A DNA stretch of 64,000 bases, taken from assembly GCA_964500805.1 (NCBI GenBank), contig CAZCQH010000004.1:106329-170328 (forward strand). Reading direction: 5' to 3'. The notes under the pieces were generated by a model. That model made no database searches and was not told where the DNA came from. It worked only from the letters and a program-made list of their open reading frames with translations. The translations under genes and the position numbers were made by a program. Below are positions 9,160 through 15,559 of this stretch, piece by piece; positions within the stretch are counted from its first letter, which is position 1; each line of letters starts with the position of its first letter. The DNA is from Ga0077555 sp964500805 (lineage in GTDB: Bacteria; Pseudomonadota; Alphaproteobacteria; Rhizobiales; Hyphomicrobiaceae).

Positions 9160-9837
9160 ATGTGCGCACGCTATTGTCTAACCACCCCGCCGGAAGCCGT
9201 TCGTGCCTATTTCGAGCTCGGGGACATCGAGCCGTTCCCGCCTCGCTACAACATTGCTCCCGCGCAGCCGGTCGCGATCGTTCGCCAGCATCACCGTGGT
9301 CGCGAGCTGGCGCTTGTGCGCTGGGGTCTGATCCCATCTTGGGTCAAAGACCCGCGCGAGTTTGCCATGCTGATCAACGCGCGCGCTGAGACTGCGGCCG
9401 AGAAGCCTTCGTTCCGAGGGGCACTCCGGCATCGGCGCTGCCTTGTGCCGGCGTCAGGCTACTACGAGTGGACCGGCCGCACCGGCGCAAGAATCCCACA
9501 TCTTTTCCGACCGGCTGACGAGGGCCTTCTTGCGATGGCCGGCCTTTGGGAGCACTGGCTCGGCGCCGATGGCAGCGAGCTCGAGACCATGGCCATTCTG
9601 ACTGTTGCAGCAAACCGCAGCGTGGCCGCGATTCACGATCGCATGCCGCTGATCCTGCGACCAGCTCAATTCGACAGCTGGCTTGACTGCCGCGCAGGCT
9701 CTGCAGTCGAGGTCATGGCGATGCTGGCCGGGGACGAAGGCGTGCTGCTTGGCTCGACGGCGCTGCGGCCAGCCCTCAATAATCCGCGCCTGGAGGGTCC
9801 AGAGCTTTGGGCGCCGCTCGACGACAAGCTCCTTTGA
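9160..9837 (+). CDS. yedK: SOS response-associated protein (YedK/HMCES family)
   Basis: 225 residues. The ATG at 9160 is fixed by the invariant Cys2 (MCARYCL), which after Met removal forms the thiazolidine crosslink to abasic sites in single-stranded DNA. Other family marks are NIAPAQPVAIVR, INARAETAAEKPSFR, LVPASGYYEW (active-site Glu) and IHDRMPLIL (active-site His). HMCES shields abasic sites at replication forks. Its presence within 6 kb of recA may be coincidence; no LexA box was seen directly upstream. The frame is open to 9112 but only the 9160 start places Cys at position 2. Confidence 0.94.
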   Translation: MCARYCLTTPPEAVRAYFELGDIEPFPPRYNIAPAQPVAIVRQHHRGRELALVRWGLIPSWVKDPREFAMLINARAETAAEKPSFRGALRHRRCLVPASGYYEWTGRTGARIPHLFRPADEGLLAMAGLWEHWLGADGSELETMAILTVAANRSVAAIHDRMPLILRPAQFDSWLDCRAGSAVEVMAMLAGDEGVLLGSTALRPALNNPRLEGPELWAPLDDKLL

Positions 9838-9876
9838 CTGGCCGCGTGTCGTAATCGCCGGTTGACGGCCTCGAAA

Positions 9877-9888
9877 TTGTCGCGACAA
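9877..9888. promoter_or_regulatory. 12-bp perfect palindrome TTGTCGCGACAA
   Basis: A perfect dyad TTGTCGCGACAA lies in the 225-bp gap between the HMCES gene and the Clp-N/coiled-coil gene, about 175 bp before the latter's start. It could be an operator for a dimeric regulator. A 12-bp palindrome can also occur by chance in GC-rich DNA. Confidence 0.3.
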
Positions 9889-10062
9889 CTCGGTAAGGTT
9901 TGATGGTCAGCTCGCGCTCCGCCGACGATGGATGCGCGAGAAGCCAGTGACGATGATTTGCCAGGAAAGCGGCTTCGCAGCGCCCGCCGAATGCAGGGCC
10001 ATTCGCGTGCCGCGACATGCCTAGCCTGGTGGCTTCGCCGACGGTGGGATCAGGAGTGGGTT

Positions 10063-12198
10063 ATGCAGTACAAAGGTGAGGATCTCGACCTCAGAGTTCC
10101 GGCGCATGCGCGGCCCTCGCGCGAGAGCTACGCGGACTTTGATGCGACGCTGTCCAACGGCCGCTGGTCATCGGGCGGGTACGGGCGCGATCCACTCTGG
10201 GTGGACGAGACGGTTCTTGCTTGCTGCAACTACGCTTTCGACATCGCGCAGGCCAACGGCTCGGCCGAAGTCGGTCTCGAGCACTTGGTCAATGCTCTCA
10301 CCCGTGTCGAAGGTGCAGCCCGGGTGCTCGAGGCGCGCGGTGTTCGCGAGGCACAATTGCGACGCGAGAGCGCGACCATGATTGCCAACGAGCCGGTCTC
10401 GGGTTTCGAGCGCGTCACGCCGCGCCGTTCGCCTGATTTCGAGGACGTGCTCCGCCGCGCGACGGAGAACGCCGTCCGGCGCGGCAGCCCGGCGACCGTG
10501 GATGACGTGCTCTGGGTGTTGCTGCATTCCCCCCGCGATCAGCCAGCCGTACAGCTTCTTCGTCGCATGACGCCGGATTGGCAGCGCCTCGAATGGAACT
10601 GGGCCGCGCGCACGCGAGAATACGCCGCGGCTCAGCCGGAGCTGTTTCGCTCGTCCGCCCTCTACGCCGAGCCAAGGCAGATGACAGTGACGCCGGTGAT
10701 AGCGCCCCAGCCGGTCGCCTATCCTGTGCCGTTCGATGCCGTGACCAGTCGGATGGCGATCATCGAGGAAAGTCTTCGCGCGCTGCATGCCGAGCTGGCG
10801 AGCGAGCGCAAGGCGTTGGCTGATCTCATTCGCGACACGCAGCGTGATGTGGTCGCCCATCGCGGCGATGCCGCGTCGCTGCGCAGCGATCTTTCGCAAC
10901 GCTTGGAGGTGCTGGAGCGCAGTTTGCAGGCGCGCCCCGACGGCTCACGCCTGACGGTGCAGCTCGGCGATCGCATCCAGATGCTCGAGAAGTCGGTCCA
11001 AAACGGCTTGACGGAAGGTGCGCGAAACTGGGCCGCCCTTGGCCAGCGCCTGCAGGCGATCGAGGCGGCGATGACGACGCCCGATCACGAGGCGGGCGCC
11101 AACAAAGCGCTGTTCGAGCGCATCGACACGCTCGAGACGTATCTCGCGGCGGGTGGCGGAGACACATCGGTCGGCCAGGCCGTGCTGGACCGTGTCTCGG
11201 CTCTTGAGCAGATGATCGAAGGCCGGCTCTCGCAGTCGCAACGTGTCTGGAGTGGCTTCACGGAGCGGTTGCAGTCCGTCGAACGGCTGGTCGAGGCCAG
11301 CACGGGCGAGGGTGGTCGCAACTGGACGGCGATCTCTGAGAGGCTTGGCGCATTCGAGACACAATTGCGCGCCAAGGCACCGGCAGGTCTTGAGGCAGAC
11401 GAGTTCCTGGAGCGCTTTTCCGGCCTGGAGCGGGCGGTCCGATCCGGTTTCGGCGAAACGGTTCGCACCCAGACGGCCATCGCGGAGCGCGTCGAGGCGT
11501 TGGAGAAGCTCGCCACTTCGGGCATGCCGGATCTGCCCGGAACCGAGCCTCTGATGCTTCTCGATGATCGGTTGCAGTCTATCGAGCGCATGGTGCAAGA
11601 CCAGATCGCCAAGCCACCCGCCGGTGAGTTCGATCAGCGGCTCGCGGCCATGGAGCAGCGCGCGAGCGCCCGCAATGAGCAGTTGATGGCTGTCGTGCGC
11701 GATATGCCAGGCCGTATGATGGCGATGGAGAAGCAAACGTCCGGCCCCAATACTCAGGCGCGCGAGCGCGAGGTAGCCGAGCTTCACGAGGCGATCGTGC
11801 GCCTCAGTGAGAACCAGCACACGCTCGCCTCTGCGATTTCAGACTGGCGGCACGAGAGCCAGAACGACTTCGGCTCGCTCAACGCCCAGATCGAGCGCCT
11901 GCGGGAGCTGCCGCCTGTTGCGTCTGCTGGTCAGGCCATATCCCTACCATCCGGCTCCATGCCTGCCATCGCACGCACGTCCGTGACCGCTGCCGCAAGC
12001 AGCACGACGGGCCAGGCGAAACTGGATGTCTCCGGCGGCGCCGGGGTCGAGCCCAGCCAGCGCGGACTTGGCTTCTGGCAATGGCTGTTCGGTACCGACA
12101 GTATCGCTCGCTCCAACCGCGAGGCGGAGCTACGTTGGCAGCACATGCACGCGCGGATCAAGGAAGCCCGCGATCGCCGCCGAAGCGAGCGGGCCTGA
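10063..12198 (+). CDS. Stand-alone Clp-N domain protein with long coiled-coil repeats
   Basis: 711 residues from the ATG at 10063, with CAGGAG upstream. Residues about 45-185 form a double Clp N-terminal repeat (VDETVLACCNYAFDIA..GLEHLVNALTRVEGAA and FEDVLRRATENAVRRG..TVDDVLWVLLHS), the adaptor/substrate-docking module of ClpA/ClpC. No AAA+ module follows. Instead residues about 240-620 are predicted coiled coil, with recurring units such as LGDRIQMLEKSVQNG, VLDRVSALEQMIEG, TERLQSVERLVEAS, ISERLGAFETQL and IAERVEALEKLA spaced about 25 or 50 residues apart. The C-terminus has an aromatic patch GLGFWQWLFG and a basic tail. No membrane segment. It may be a scaffold that presents clients to a Clp machine; this is inference. 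The family appears conserved in Hyphomicrobiales. Confidence 0.8.
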   Translation: MQYKGEDLDLRVPAHARPSRESYADFDATLSNGRWSSGGYGRDPLWVDETVLACCNYAFDIAQANGSAEVGLEHLVNALTRVEGAARVLEARGVREAQLRRESATMIANEPVSGFERVTPRRSPDFEDVLRRATENAVRRGSPATVDDVLWVLLHSPRDQPAVQLLRRMTPDWQRLEWNWAARTREYAAAQPELFRSSALYAEPRQMTVTPVIAPQPVAYPVPFDAVTSRMAIIEESLRALHAELASERKALADLIRDTQRDVVAHRGDAASLRSDLSQRLEVLERSLQARPDGSRLTVQLGDRIQMLEKSVQNGLTEGARNWAALGQRLQAIEAAMTTPDHEAGANKALFERIDTLETYLAAGGGDTSVGQAVLDRVSALEQMIEGRLSQSQRVWSGFTERLQSVERLVEASTGEGGRNWTAISERLGAFETQLRAKAPAGLEADEFLERFSGLERAVRSGFGETVRTQTAIAERVEALEKLATSGMPDLPGTEPLMLLDDRLQSIERMVQDQIAKPPAGEFDQRLAAMEQRASARNEQLMAVVRDMPGRMMAMEKQTSGPNTQAREREVAELHEAIVRLSENQHTLASAISDWRHESQNDFGSLNAQIERLRELPPVASAGQAISLPSGSMPAIARTSVTAAASSTTGQAKLDVSGGAGVEPSQRGLGFWQWLFGTDSIARSNREAELRWQHMHARIKEARDRRRSERA

Positions 12199-12421
12199 GC
12201 GTGCCGGCTTGGGTCTGGCGACGGCCTTCTGATCGATCTCTTGGGAAGCCGGCAGCGGATCACGACTCGCGATTGGCTGATTCGGCCGGTCTTTCGGAAT
12301 CACAGCGCCACTCCGTCCCGCGCGGCGCTCGGGGGTGCTGTCCGAATTAGGACGGTCGGAACGATTGTCCTAGATTCGTTCTTTAACCTGTTGGTGAAGA
12401 CTCAAGGCGCATTCAAACTCC

Positions 12422-12850
12422 ATGACTGAGCACAAGCAAACAACGGTCAAGGTCAACGCTTTAGTCGATGAGGGCGTTGCAGAATTGGTTGCCGCACTTT
12501 CGGCGGTTCCGGGCCTAGTCACGCTTGAGAGCTGCCAGGGCGGAAACGGGACGGATGCGTTTGTCTTGTTCCGGGTGGGAGACTGGCGGGAAACAGGCCG
12601 ATTTCTCTTCGAGCAGCTGGCGCCAAGACTAACGCCGGACTTGCGCGCCATGGTGGCTATGAGGGTTGAGGCCTACGGCATTGCGAAATCCGCTCTGGGG
12701 TCTCTATCGATGGACCCCAGAGCAATCATGCCTCTAACTCGGTGCGTTCGAGAATTACCACCGGCGTCCGTAGGTTCGTGTCCGCTGATGGCAGGGGATG
12801 CACATCGCGATGCCATTACTCAAGGCATCGGACCCTCCGGCAGCCTGTGA
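12422..12850 (+). CDS. Small hypothetical protein with ESCQG motif
   Basis: 142 residues, start ATG 12422. Residues about 8-112 look like a compact alpha/beta domain: TVKVNALVDEGVAELVAALS, LVTLESCQGG, DAFVLFRVGDWRETGRFLFE and SALGSLSMDPRAIMPLTRCV. The ESCQG strand end recalls the S-C-x-G motif of TYW3-like proteins, but the similarity is short and I would not assign that function. The last 30 residues overlap, antisense, the coding region of the HNH gene and may be a non-conserved tail. It opens the accessory island. Confidence 0.6.
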   Translation: MTEHKQTTVKVNALVDEGVAELVAALSAVPGLVTLESCQGGNGTDAFVLFRVGDWRETGRFLFEQLAPRLTPDLRAMVAMRVEAYGIAKSALGSLSMDPRAIMPLTRCVRELPPASVGSCPLMAGDAHRDAITQGIGPSGSL

Positions 12851-12991
12851 GTGCTGGTGATGCAACTCCCAGTCGCTGCCGAGCGTACTATAGCAACGTC
12901 CCAAGATATGGTTACAGGTTGCCATCTTGCACTCGCACATTCCACCAGCGCGGCGGTATGCCGCCTGACGGTCACTGTCGTTGAATGCCAT
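12755..12991 (-). CDS. Small HNH endonuclease-like protein
   Basis: 78 residues. Zinc-ribbon cysteines CECK near residue 19 and CIPC near residue 64 bracket the HNH core WELHHQHSQAAGGSDALSNG, which has the paired histidines, the central Asn-containing stretch and C-terminal CHQRT, as in McrA/phage-type HNH nucleases. The start ATG 12991 has CGGAGA upstream. At 78 residues this is close to a minimal HNH domain with no additional recognition domain. The 3' end overlaps the convergent gene at 12422-12850 by 96 bp. It may be a homing-type or restriction-type nuclease carried by the island; no methylase partner is adjacent. Confidence 0.75.
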   Translation of the reverse strand: MAFNDSDRQAAYRRAGGMCECKMATCNHILGRCYSTLGSDWELHHQHSQAAGGSDALSNGIAMCIPCHQRTRTYGRRW

Positions 12992-13024
12992 GGTCGATTC
13001 TCCGTTTCATGGCAGTTTGCGTGA

Positions 13025-13060
13025 GAGGCCAGGACCTGCCAGTCCTGGCCTTCTCGTTTT
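13025..13060 (+). terminator. Strong hairpin with T-rich tail between HNH and transposase genes
   Basis: An 11-bp stem (GAGGCCAGGAC at 13025-13035 with GTCCTGGCCTT at 13042-13052) has a 6-nt loop CTGCCA, followed on the plus strand by CTCGTTTT. This is an intrinsic terminator for plus-strand transcription, the nearest plus gene ending at 12850. On the minus strand it would lie in the leader of the HNH gene, without a T-run. Confidence 0.65.
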
Positions 13061-13106
13061 GACGCTGTACTTGAAGCGGGATGCTCAACGCTCCGCGACG
13101 AATCGT

Positions 13107-14018
13107 TCAGTCGCTACGACCTCCCCGTATGACTCGGAACGAGCCTATCTGTCGACTCGGCTCGACCGGTGGAGGCAGCTGAGGTGTTTCGTCATGGGTG
13201 GCCAGAGCTTCGCGGACTAACTCGGCAATCGACCAAACATGGTCCGTGCGCCCCATCGCGATGGCGGGTGTTGTTCGAATAGTCTCGTGGATACGGCAAA
13301 AGTTGTGATGTGCCACGAACAAGCTGACCGCCGCCGCGTGACTTGCAAGTTTCTTGCTGAAGCCGTTCGTCAATCGCGTGAAGCGCCGGCACGCCATCCG
13401 CACGCTTAGGTTCTGTCGCTCGACGTGGGATGTGCAGATTTTTAGAGGGCGCCCGTAAATCACGTGGCGGTTTACGGCTACTACCTGCCCCGGACTGTAG
13501 CGGCGCGCCGCGTCAATCATCGGCTCCTCGTGATAGCGTTTGATCACTTGGCCATAGTGCAGCCGGGGCGCGAATGCCTCGACGACGGCTTCAGCGTACG
13601 GGCCGAAGCCGTCGCTGCTGATGACCGGCGCGCCAAGGATGCGCCACTTCAGATCGTCGATGAAAAGCTGCGTCGTCTCGCCGTCGCGCTTGCCACAGCG
13701 ATAGGCGAGGATCGCTTTGTCAGTCGAGTCGAGCGCGAGGAATGTGTAGCAGTCACCCTTCTCATGCGCGTCGTCGGGTGTGACTCGCTTCTGCTTTTTC
13801 CCAATAAATGCCCACAGTTCATCCAACTCGATGAGCATAGGGCGTAGATTTTGCATCAGCCGATCGTGGAGCGTGTCGCAACCAAATCCGACGCGAAGCG
13901 CCAGCCGCATGATTGTGTCGCGGTGAACACCGGTTAGACGTTCGGTGGAGCGAATGCTCATGCCCTCCGCGAGGGCCGCAACAACGGCGGTTTGCCGTTC
14001 TAGGGGGAGGGTATTCAT
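13107..14018 (-). CDS. IS1-family-like DDE transposase
   Basis: 303 residues from ATG 14018 (MNTLPLERQTAVVAALAEG). The N-terminal part is a helix-turn-helix (EGMSIRSTERLTGVHRDTIM). The catalytic DDE residues are visible as LIELDELWAFIGKK, VISSDGFGPY and TSHVERQNLSVRM, as in IS1-type transposases that act on DNA ends. The reading frame is intact. I could not see convincing terminal inverted repeats on either side, so the element limits are not defined, and it may be a solo or domesticated copy. It sits 3' of the tRNA gene on the same strand. Confidence 0.88.
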   Translation of the reverse strand: MNTLPLERQTAVVAALAEGMSIRSTERLTGVHRDTIMRLALRVGFGCDTLHDRLMQNLRPMLIELDELWAFIGKKQKRVTPDDAHEKGDCYTFLALDSTDKAILAYRCGKRDGETTQLFIDDLKWRILGAPVISSDGFGPYAEAVVEAFAPRLHYGQVIKRYHEEPMIDAARRYSPGQVVAVNRHVIYGRPLKICTSHVERQNLSVRMACRRFTRLTNGFSKKLASHAAAVSLFVAHHNFCRIHETIRTTPAIAMGRTDHVWSIAELVREALATHDETPQLPPPVEPSRQIGSFRVIRGGRSD

Positions 14019-14181
14019 GGGGTCCATCCATGGTGAAAAGGATGGGACCGCCGGAGCGTTGCACTGGATTTCCAGTACCGAATTTGTTATATATTGCAAA
14101 GTGGTCACGGCTCAGGGGTCCATCCTGGGTTGCTGATCAGGGGCCCGCGCTGTTAGCGCAGCGTTGGCCCCACTTATTCGG

Positions 14182-14256
14182 TGGCTCGAGGACCCGGATT
14201 CGGACCGGGATTTCCGCGGGAGTAAGCCGGGCGTCCTACCGTTAGACGATCCTCGA
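14182..14256 (-). tRNA. tRNA gene with encoded CCA; anticodon reads TAC (Val)
   Basis: A 75-nt cloverleaf on the minus strand: perfect 7-bp acceptor stem (TCGAGGA/TCCTCGA), 4-bp D stem with loop AACGGTA, anticodon arm CCCGG-CTTACTC-CCGCG with one C-C mismatch, variable region GAAAT, perfect 5-bp T stem (CCCGG/CCGGG), discriminator G and genomic CCA. U8, A14, G18G19, A58 and a 15-48 A-U pair are present. By position the anticodon is TAC (14222-14224), so valine. Odd points are U37 instead of a purine, C55 in the T loop, and the stem mismatch. Discriminator G with CCA resembles Gln/Glu-type tRNAs, so its charging identity is unsure. It is in the mobile island, next to a transposase, not in a tRNA cluster. 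Confidence 0.7.
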
Positions 14257-14271
14257 TCTTCTGGCCGATTC

Positions 14272-14314
14272 AGGGCCGCTACCATCCTTGTCAGGGGAGC
14301 TGGGTAGCGGCCCT
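14272..14314 (-). other. 12-bp inverted repeat hairpin before the tRNA gene
   Basis: AGGGCCGCTACC at 14272-14283 and GGTAGCGGCCCT at 14303-14314 form a perfect 12-bp stem with a 19-nt loop. It lies 15 bp upstream of the tRNA gene in its direction of transcription and contains the stop codon of a tiny ORF in its loop. There is no clear T-run on the minus strand, so it could be a processing structure or attenuator rather than a simple terminator. Confidence 0.6.
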
Positions 14315-14380
14315 TCCTGTTTGTTCTGGCCCCCGAAGCGGGTCGGCGGTCACGCCGAGGGCTCTCACTTCTTTGGTCAT
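14291..14380 (-). CDS. Possible 29-codon leader ORF upstream of the tRNA
   Basis: ATG at 14380, preceded by AAGGAG eight bases upstream, opens 29 codons (MTKEVRALGVTADPLRG and on to QLP) ending in TGA at 14293-14291 inside the loop of the hairpin at 14272-14314. A TATAAT hexamer lies at 14400-14395 on the same strand but so close that the ribosome site would fall at or before the transcript start, so the promoter may be further up. The peptide has no recognisable motif. It could be a leader peptide or chance. Confidence 0.35.
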   Translation of the reverse strand: MTKEVRALGVTADPLRGPEQTGRAATQLP

Positions 14381-14422
14381 GCTCGACTCCTTGCATTATA
14401 GGATGGCATTTTATACCTTCTA

Positions 14423-14466
14423 CGTCAAGCTAAAATACAGATAGAGCAATCTGTTTTATCTTGACG
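14423..14466. promoter_or_regulatory. 44-bp hyphenated inverted repeat, likely operator
   Basis: Outer arms CGTCAAG (14423-14429) and CTTGACG (14460-14466) and inner arms ACAGAT (14437-14442) and ATCTGT (14449-14454) form a nested inverted repeat in AT-rich DNA, with a 2-nt asymmetry between the arm pairs. It lies between the divergent tRNA/leader ORF side and the winged-helix gene and overlaps the putative -35 box of the latter. An operator for autoregulation by the winged-helix protein is the simplest reading. Confidence 0.55.
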
Positions 14467-14489
14467 AAGGCCAGATATGGGGGTATTGA
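14461..14489 (+). promoter_or_regulatory. Putative sigma-70-type promoter of the winged-helix gene
   Basis: TTGACG (14461-14466) and TATTGA (14484-14489) are separated by 17 bp. Transcription would start near 14496, giving a short leader with the GAAGGAG ribosome site before the ATG at 14514. The -35 is the right outer arm of the inverted repeat at 14423-14466. Confidence 0.45.
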
Positions 14490-14513
14490 GATGCGAGAAG
14501 GAGCCCCGTCCAC

Positions 14514-15359
14514 ATGACCGACGACAGCCGCCCAGAGCAAGATGGTGCGAAACGCTTCCGCAGCCCGCCATACCCTCAGATCGTGCTCAGCAAAGCAATC
14601 GAAAGGGCTAGAGACCTATACGACCAAGTGCACCGACACGCAGCGAGCGTCCCCGTTGTGGCGGGGGCTTGGGGGATCAAGGAGACCACCGGAACACTCT
14701 GGACGACCGCCGCTTCGTTGCTTCAATACGGATTGCTCATTGACGAAGGCAGCGGCGACAAACGCAAATTCCAGCTGACCGATGCAGCATTTCGAATTCT
14801 GCTCGATCCAGATCCTGCGTCCGAGAAGCGACGGATCGCTTTGCAGAAGGCCGCAATATCCCCAAAAATCCACGCTGAGCTGTGGGAAAAATTCAAGGAT
14901 GCCGCACAAGTGTCAGATGCCCTTTTGAAGGGCTATCTCACCTTGGACCGCAGAGATGAGGGCAAAGCACCCTACAGCGACACCGCTGCGGATGAAGTGA
15001 TACGTGTGTACAGAGACGCGATTTCATTTGCAGGGCTGTCCAACTCTGATATTATATCTAATGAGAACTTAGTCAAGGATGTTGATCTTACCAATCCTCC
15101 TAACGAGGAGCCTAAGAAGGTGGCCCCCATCTCAAGTACGCCTCCAGATGCTAAGGACGGTGGAGCCTTGGCCAGAAAGACAGTCAGCCCACCAACTATT
15201 GCGGATGGAGAGCGCGAGCTGACTTCCGGCTTGTTGTCACGTGGCGCAAGCTTCCGCTTGATCGTTAGCGGAAGGATTGGTGTTAAAGAGCTGGATACTC
15301 TCATTCGCAAGCTGGAAATCGATAAGGAAATACTGGCCGAGCCCGACCAGCCGAATTGA
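14514..15359 (+). CDS. Winged-helix-like protein of unknown function
   Basis: 281 residues, start ATG 14514 with GAAGGAG upstream. Residues about 20-100 resemble a winged helix: YPQIVLSKAIERARDLYDQ, VPVVAGAWG, TLWTTAASLLQYGLLIDEG, KRKFQLTDAAFRILL. A helical segment follows (about 105-175), then a polar, Ser/Thr/Pro-rich linker (about 185-235), and a C-terminal beta-alpha unit (FRLIVSGRIGVKELDTLIRKLEID) that could bind a ligand or partner. Base composition is lower in GC than the neighbours and codon choice is more relaxed, consistent with acquisition. A DNA-binding regulator of the island is plausible; no precise function can be given. Confidence 0.72.
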   Translation: MTDDSRPEQDGAKRFRSPPYPQIVLSKAIERARDLYDQVHRHAASVPVVAGAWGIKETTGTLWTTAASLLQYGLLIDEGSGDKRKFQLTDAAFRILLDPDPASEKRRIALQKAAISPKIHAELWEKFKDAAQVSDALLKGYLTLDRRDEGKAPYSDTAADEVIRVYRDAISFAGLSNSDIISNENLVKDVDLTNPPNEEPKKVAPISSTPPDAKDGGALARKTVSPPTIADGERELTSGLLSRGASFRLIVSGRIGVKELDTLIRKLEIDKEILAEPDQPN

Positions 15360-15482
15360 GTTCAGTCCCAAATCCGAATCAGGACACTGGCCGTCAAAAC
15401 AGGACAGCACCCGCTCGGGGATCCTGGACATTTCTCGAACATGATCCGGAAGATCAAACGAATACAACAAACTAGAACGCTC

Positions 15483-15511
15483 TTGCAAAATGAGAACATT
15501 TAGTGTACATT
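15483..15511 (+). promoter_or_regulatory. Candidate recA promoter with near-consensus LexA box
   Basis: TTGCAA (15483-15488) and TACATT (15506-15511) are 17 bp apart. Between and over them lies GAAC-N7-GTAC (15494-15508), one base away from the alphaproteobacterial LexA site GAAC-N7-GAAC. The position across the spacer and -10 is what a repressor site should have. recA starts 48 bp after the -10. Confidence 0.45.
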
Positions 15512-15559
15512 GCCAACAATTGCGCTGGCCTATTGGCCATGAAATAAGGGGAACACAGC

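Larger units (their letters stand above)
12199..15359. mobile_element. Accessory island between the Clp-N gene and recA
   Basis: This 3.2-kb stretch differs from its flanks: it holds an IS1-like transposase, an HNH nuclease, a tRNA-like gene, short unknown ORFs and a winged-helix gene, with AT-rich patches near 14.05-14.1, 14.38-14.48 and 15.05 kb in an otherwise GC-rich chromosome. Flanking genes (Clp-N protein, recA) are core. I could not find matching direct or inverted repeats marking its ends, so the borders given are simply the ends of the flanking core gene and of the last island gene. Confidence 0.5.

Noticed and set aside
13000..14180. Terminal inverted repeats for the IS1-like element
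   Set aside because: I searched both sides of the transposase gene by eye and found no matching pair longer than a few bases; the repeated GGTCCATCC near 14030 and 14120 is on one side only.
15360..15482. Possible additional GAAC repeats upstream of recA as a second LexA box
   Set aside because: The spacing between the other GAAC strings is 15 bases rather than 7, so they do not form a site.
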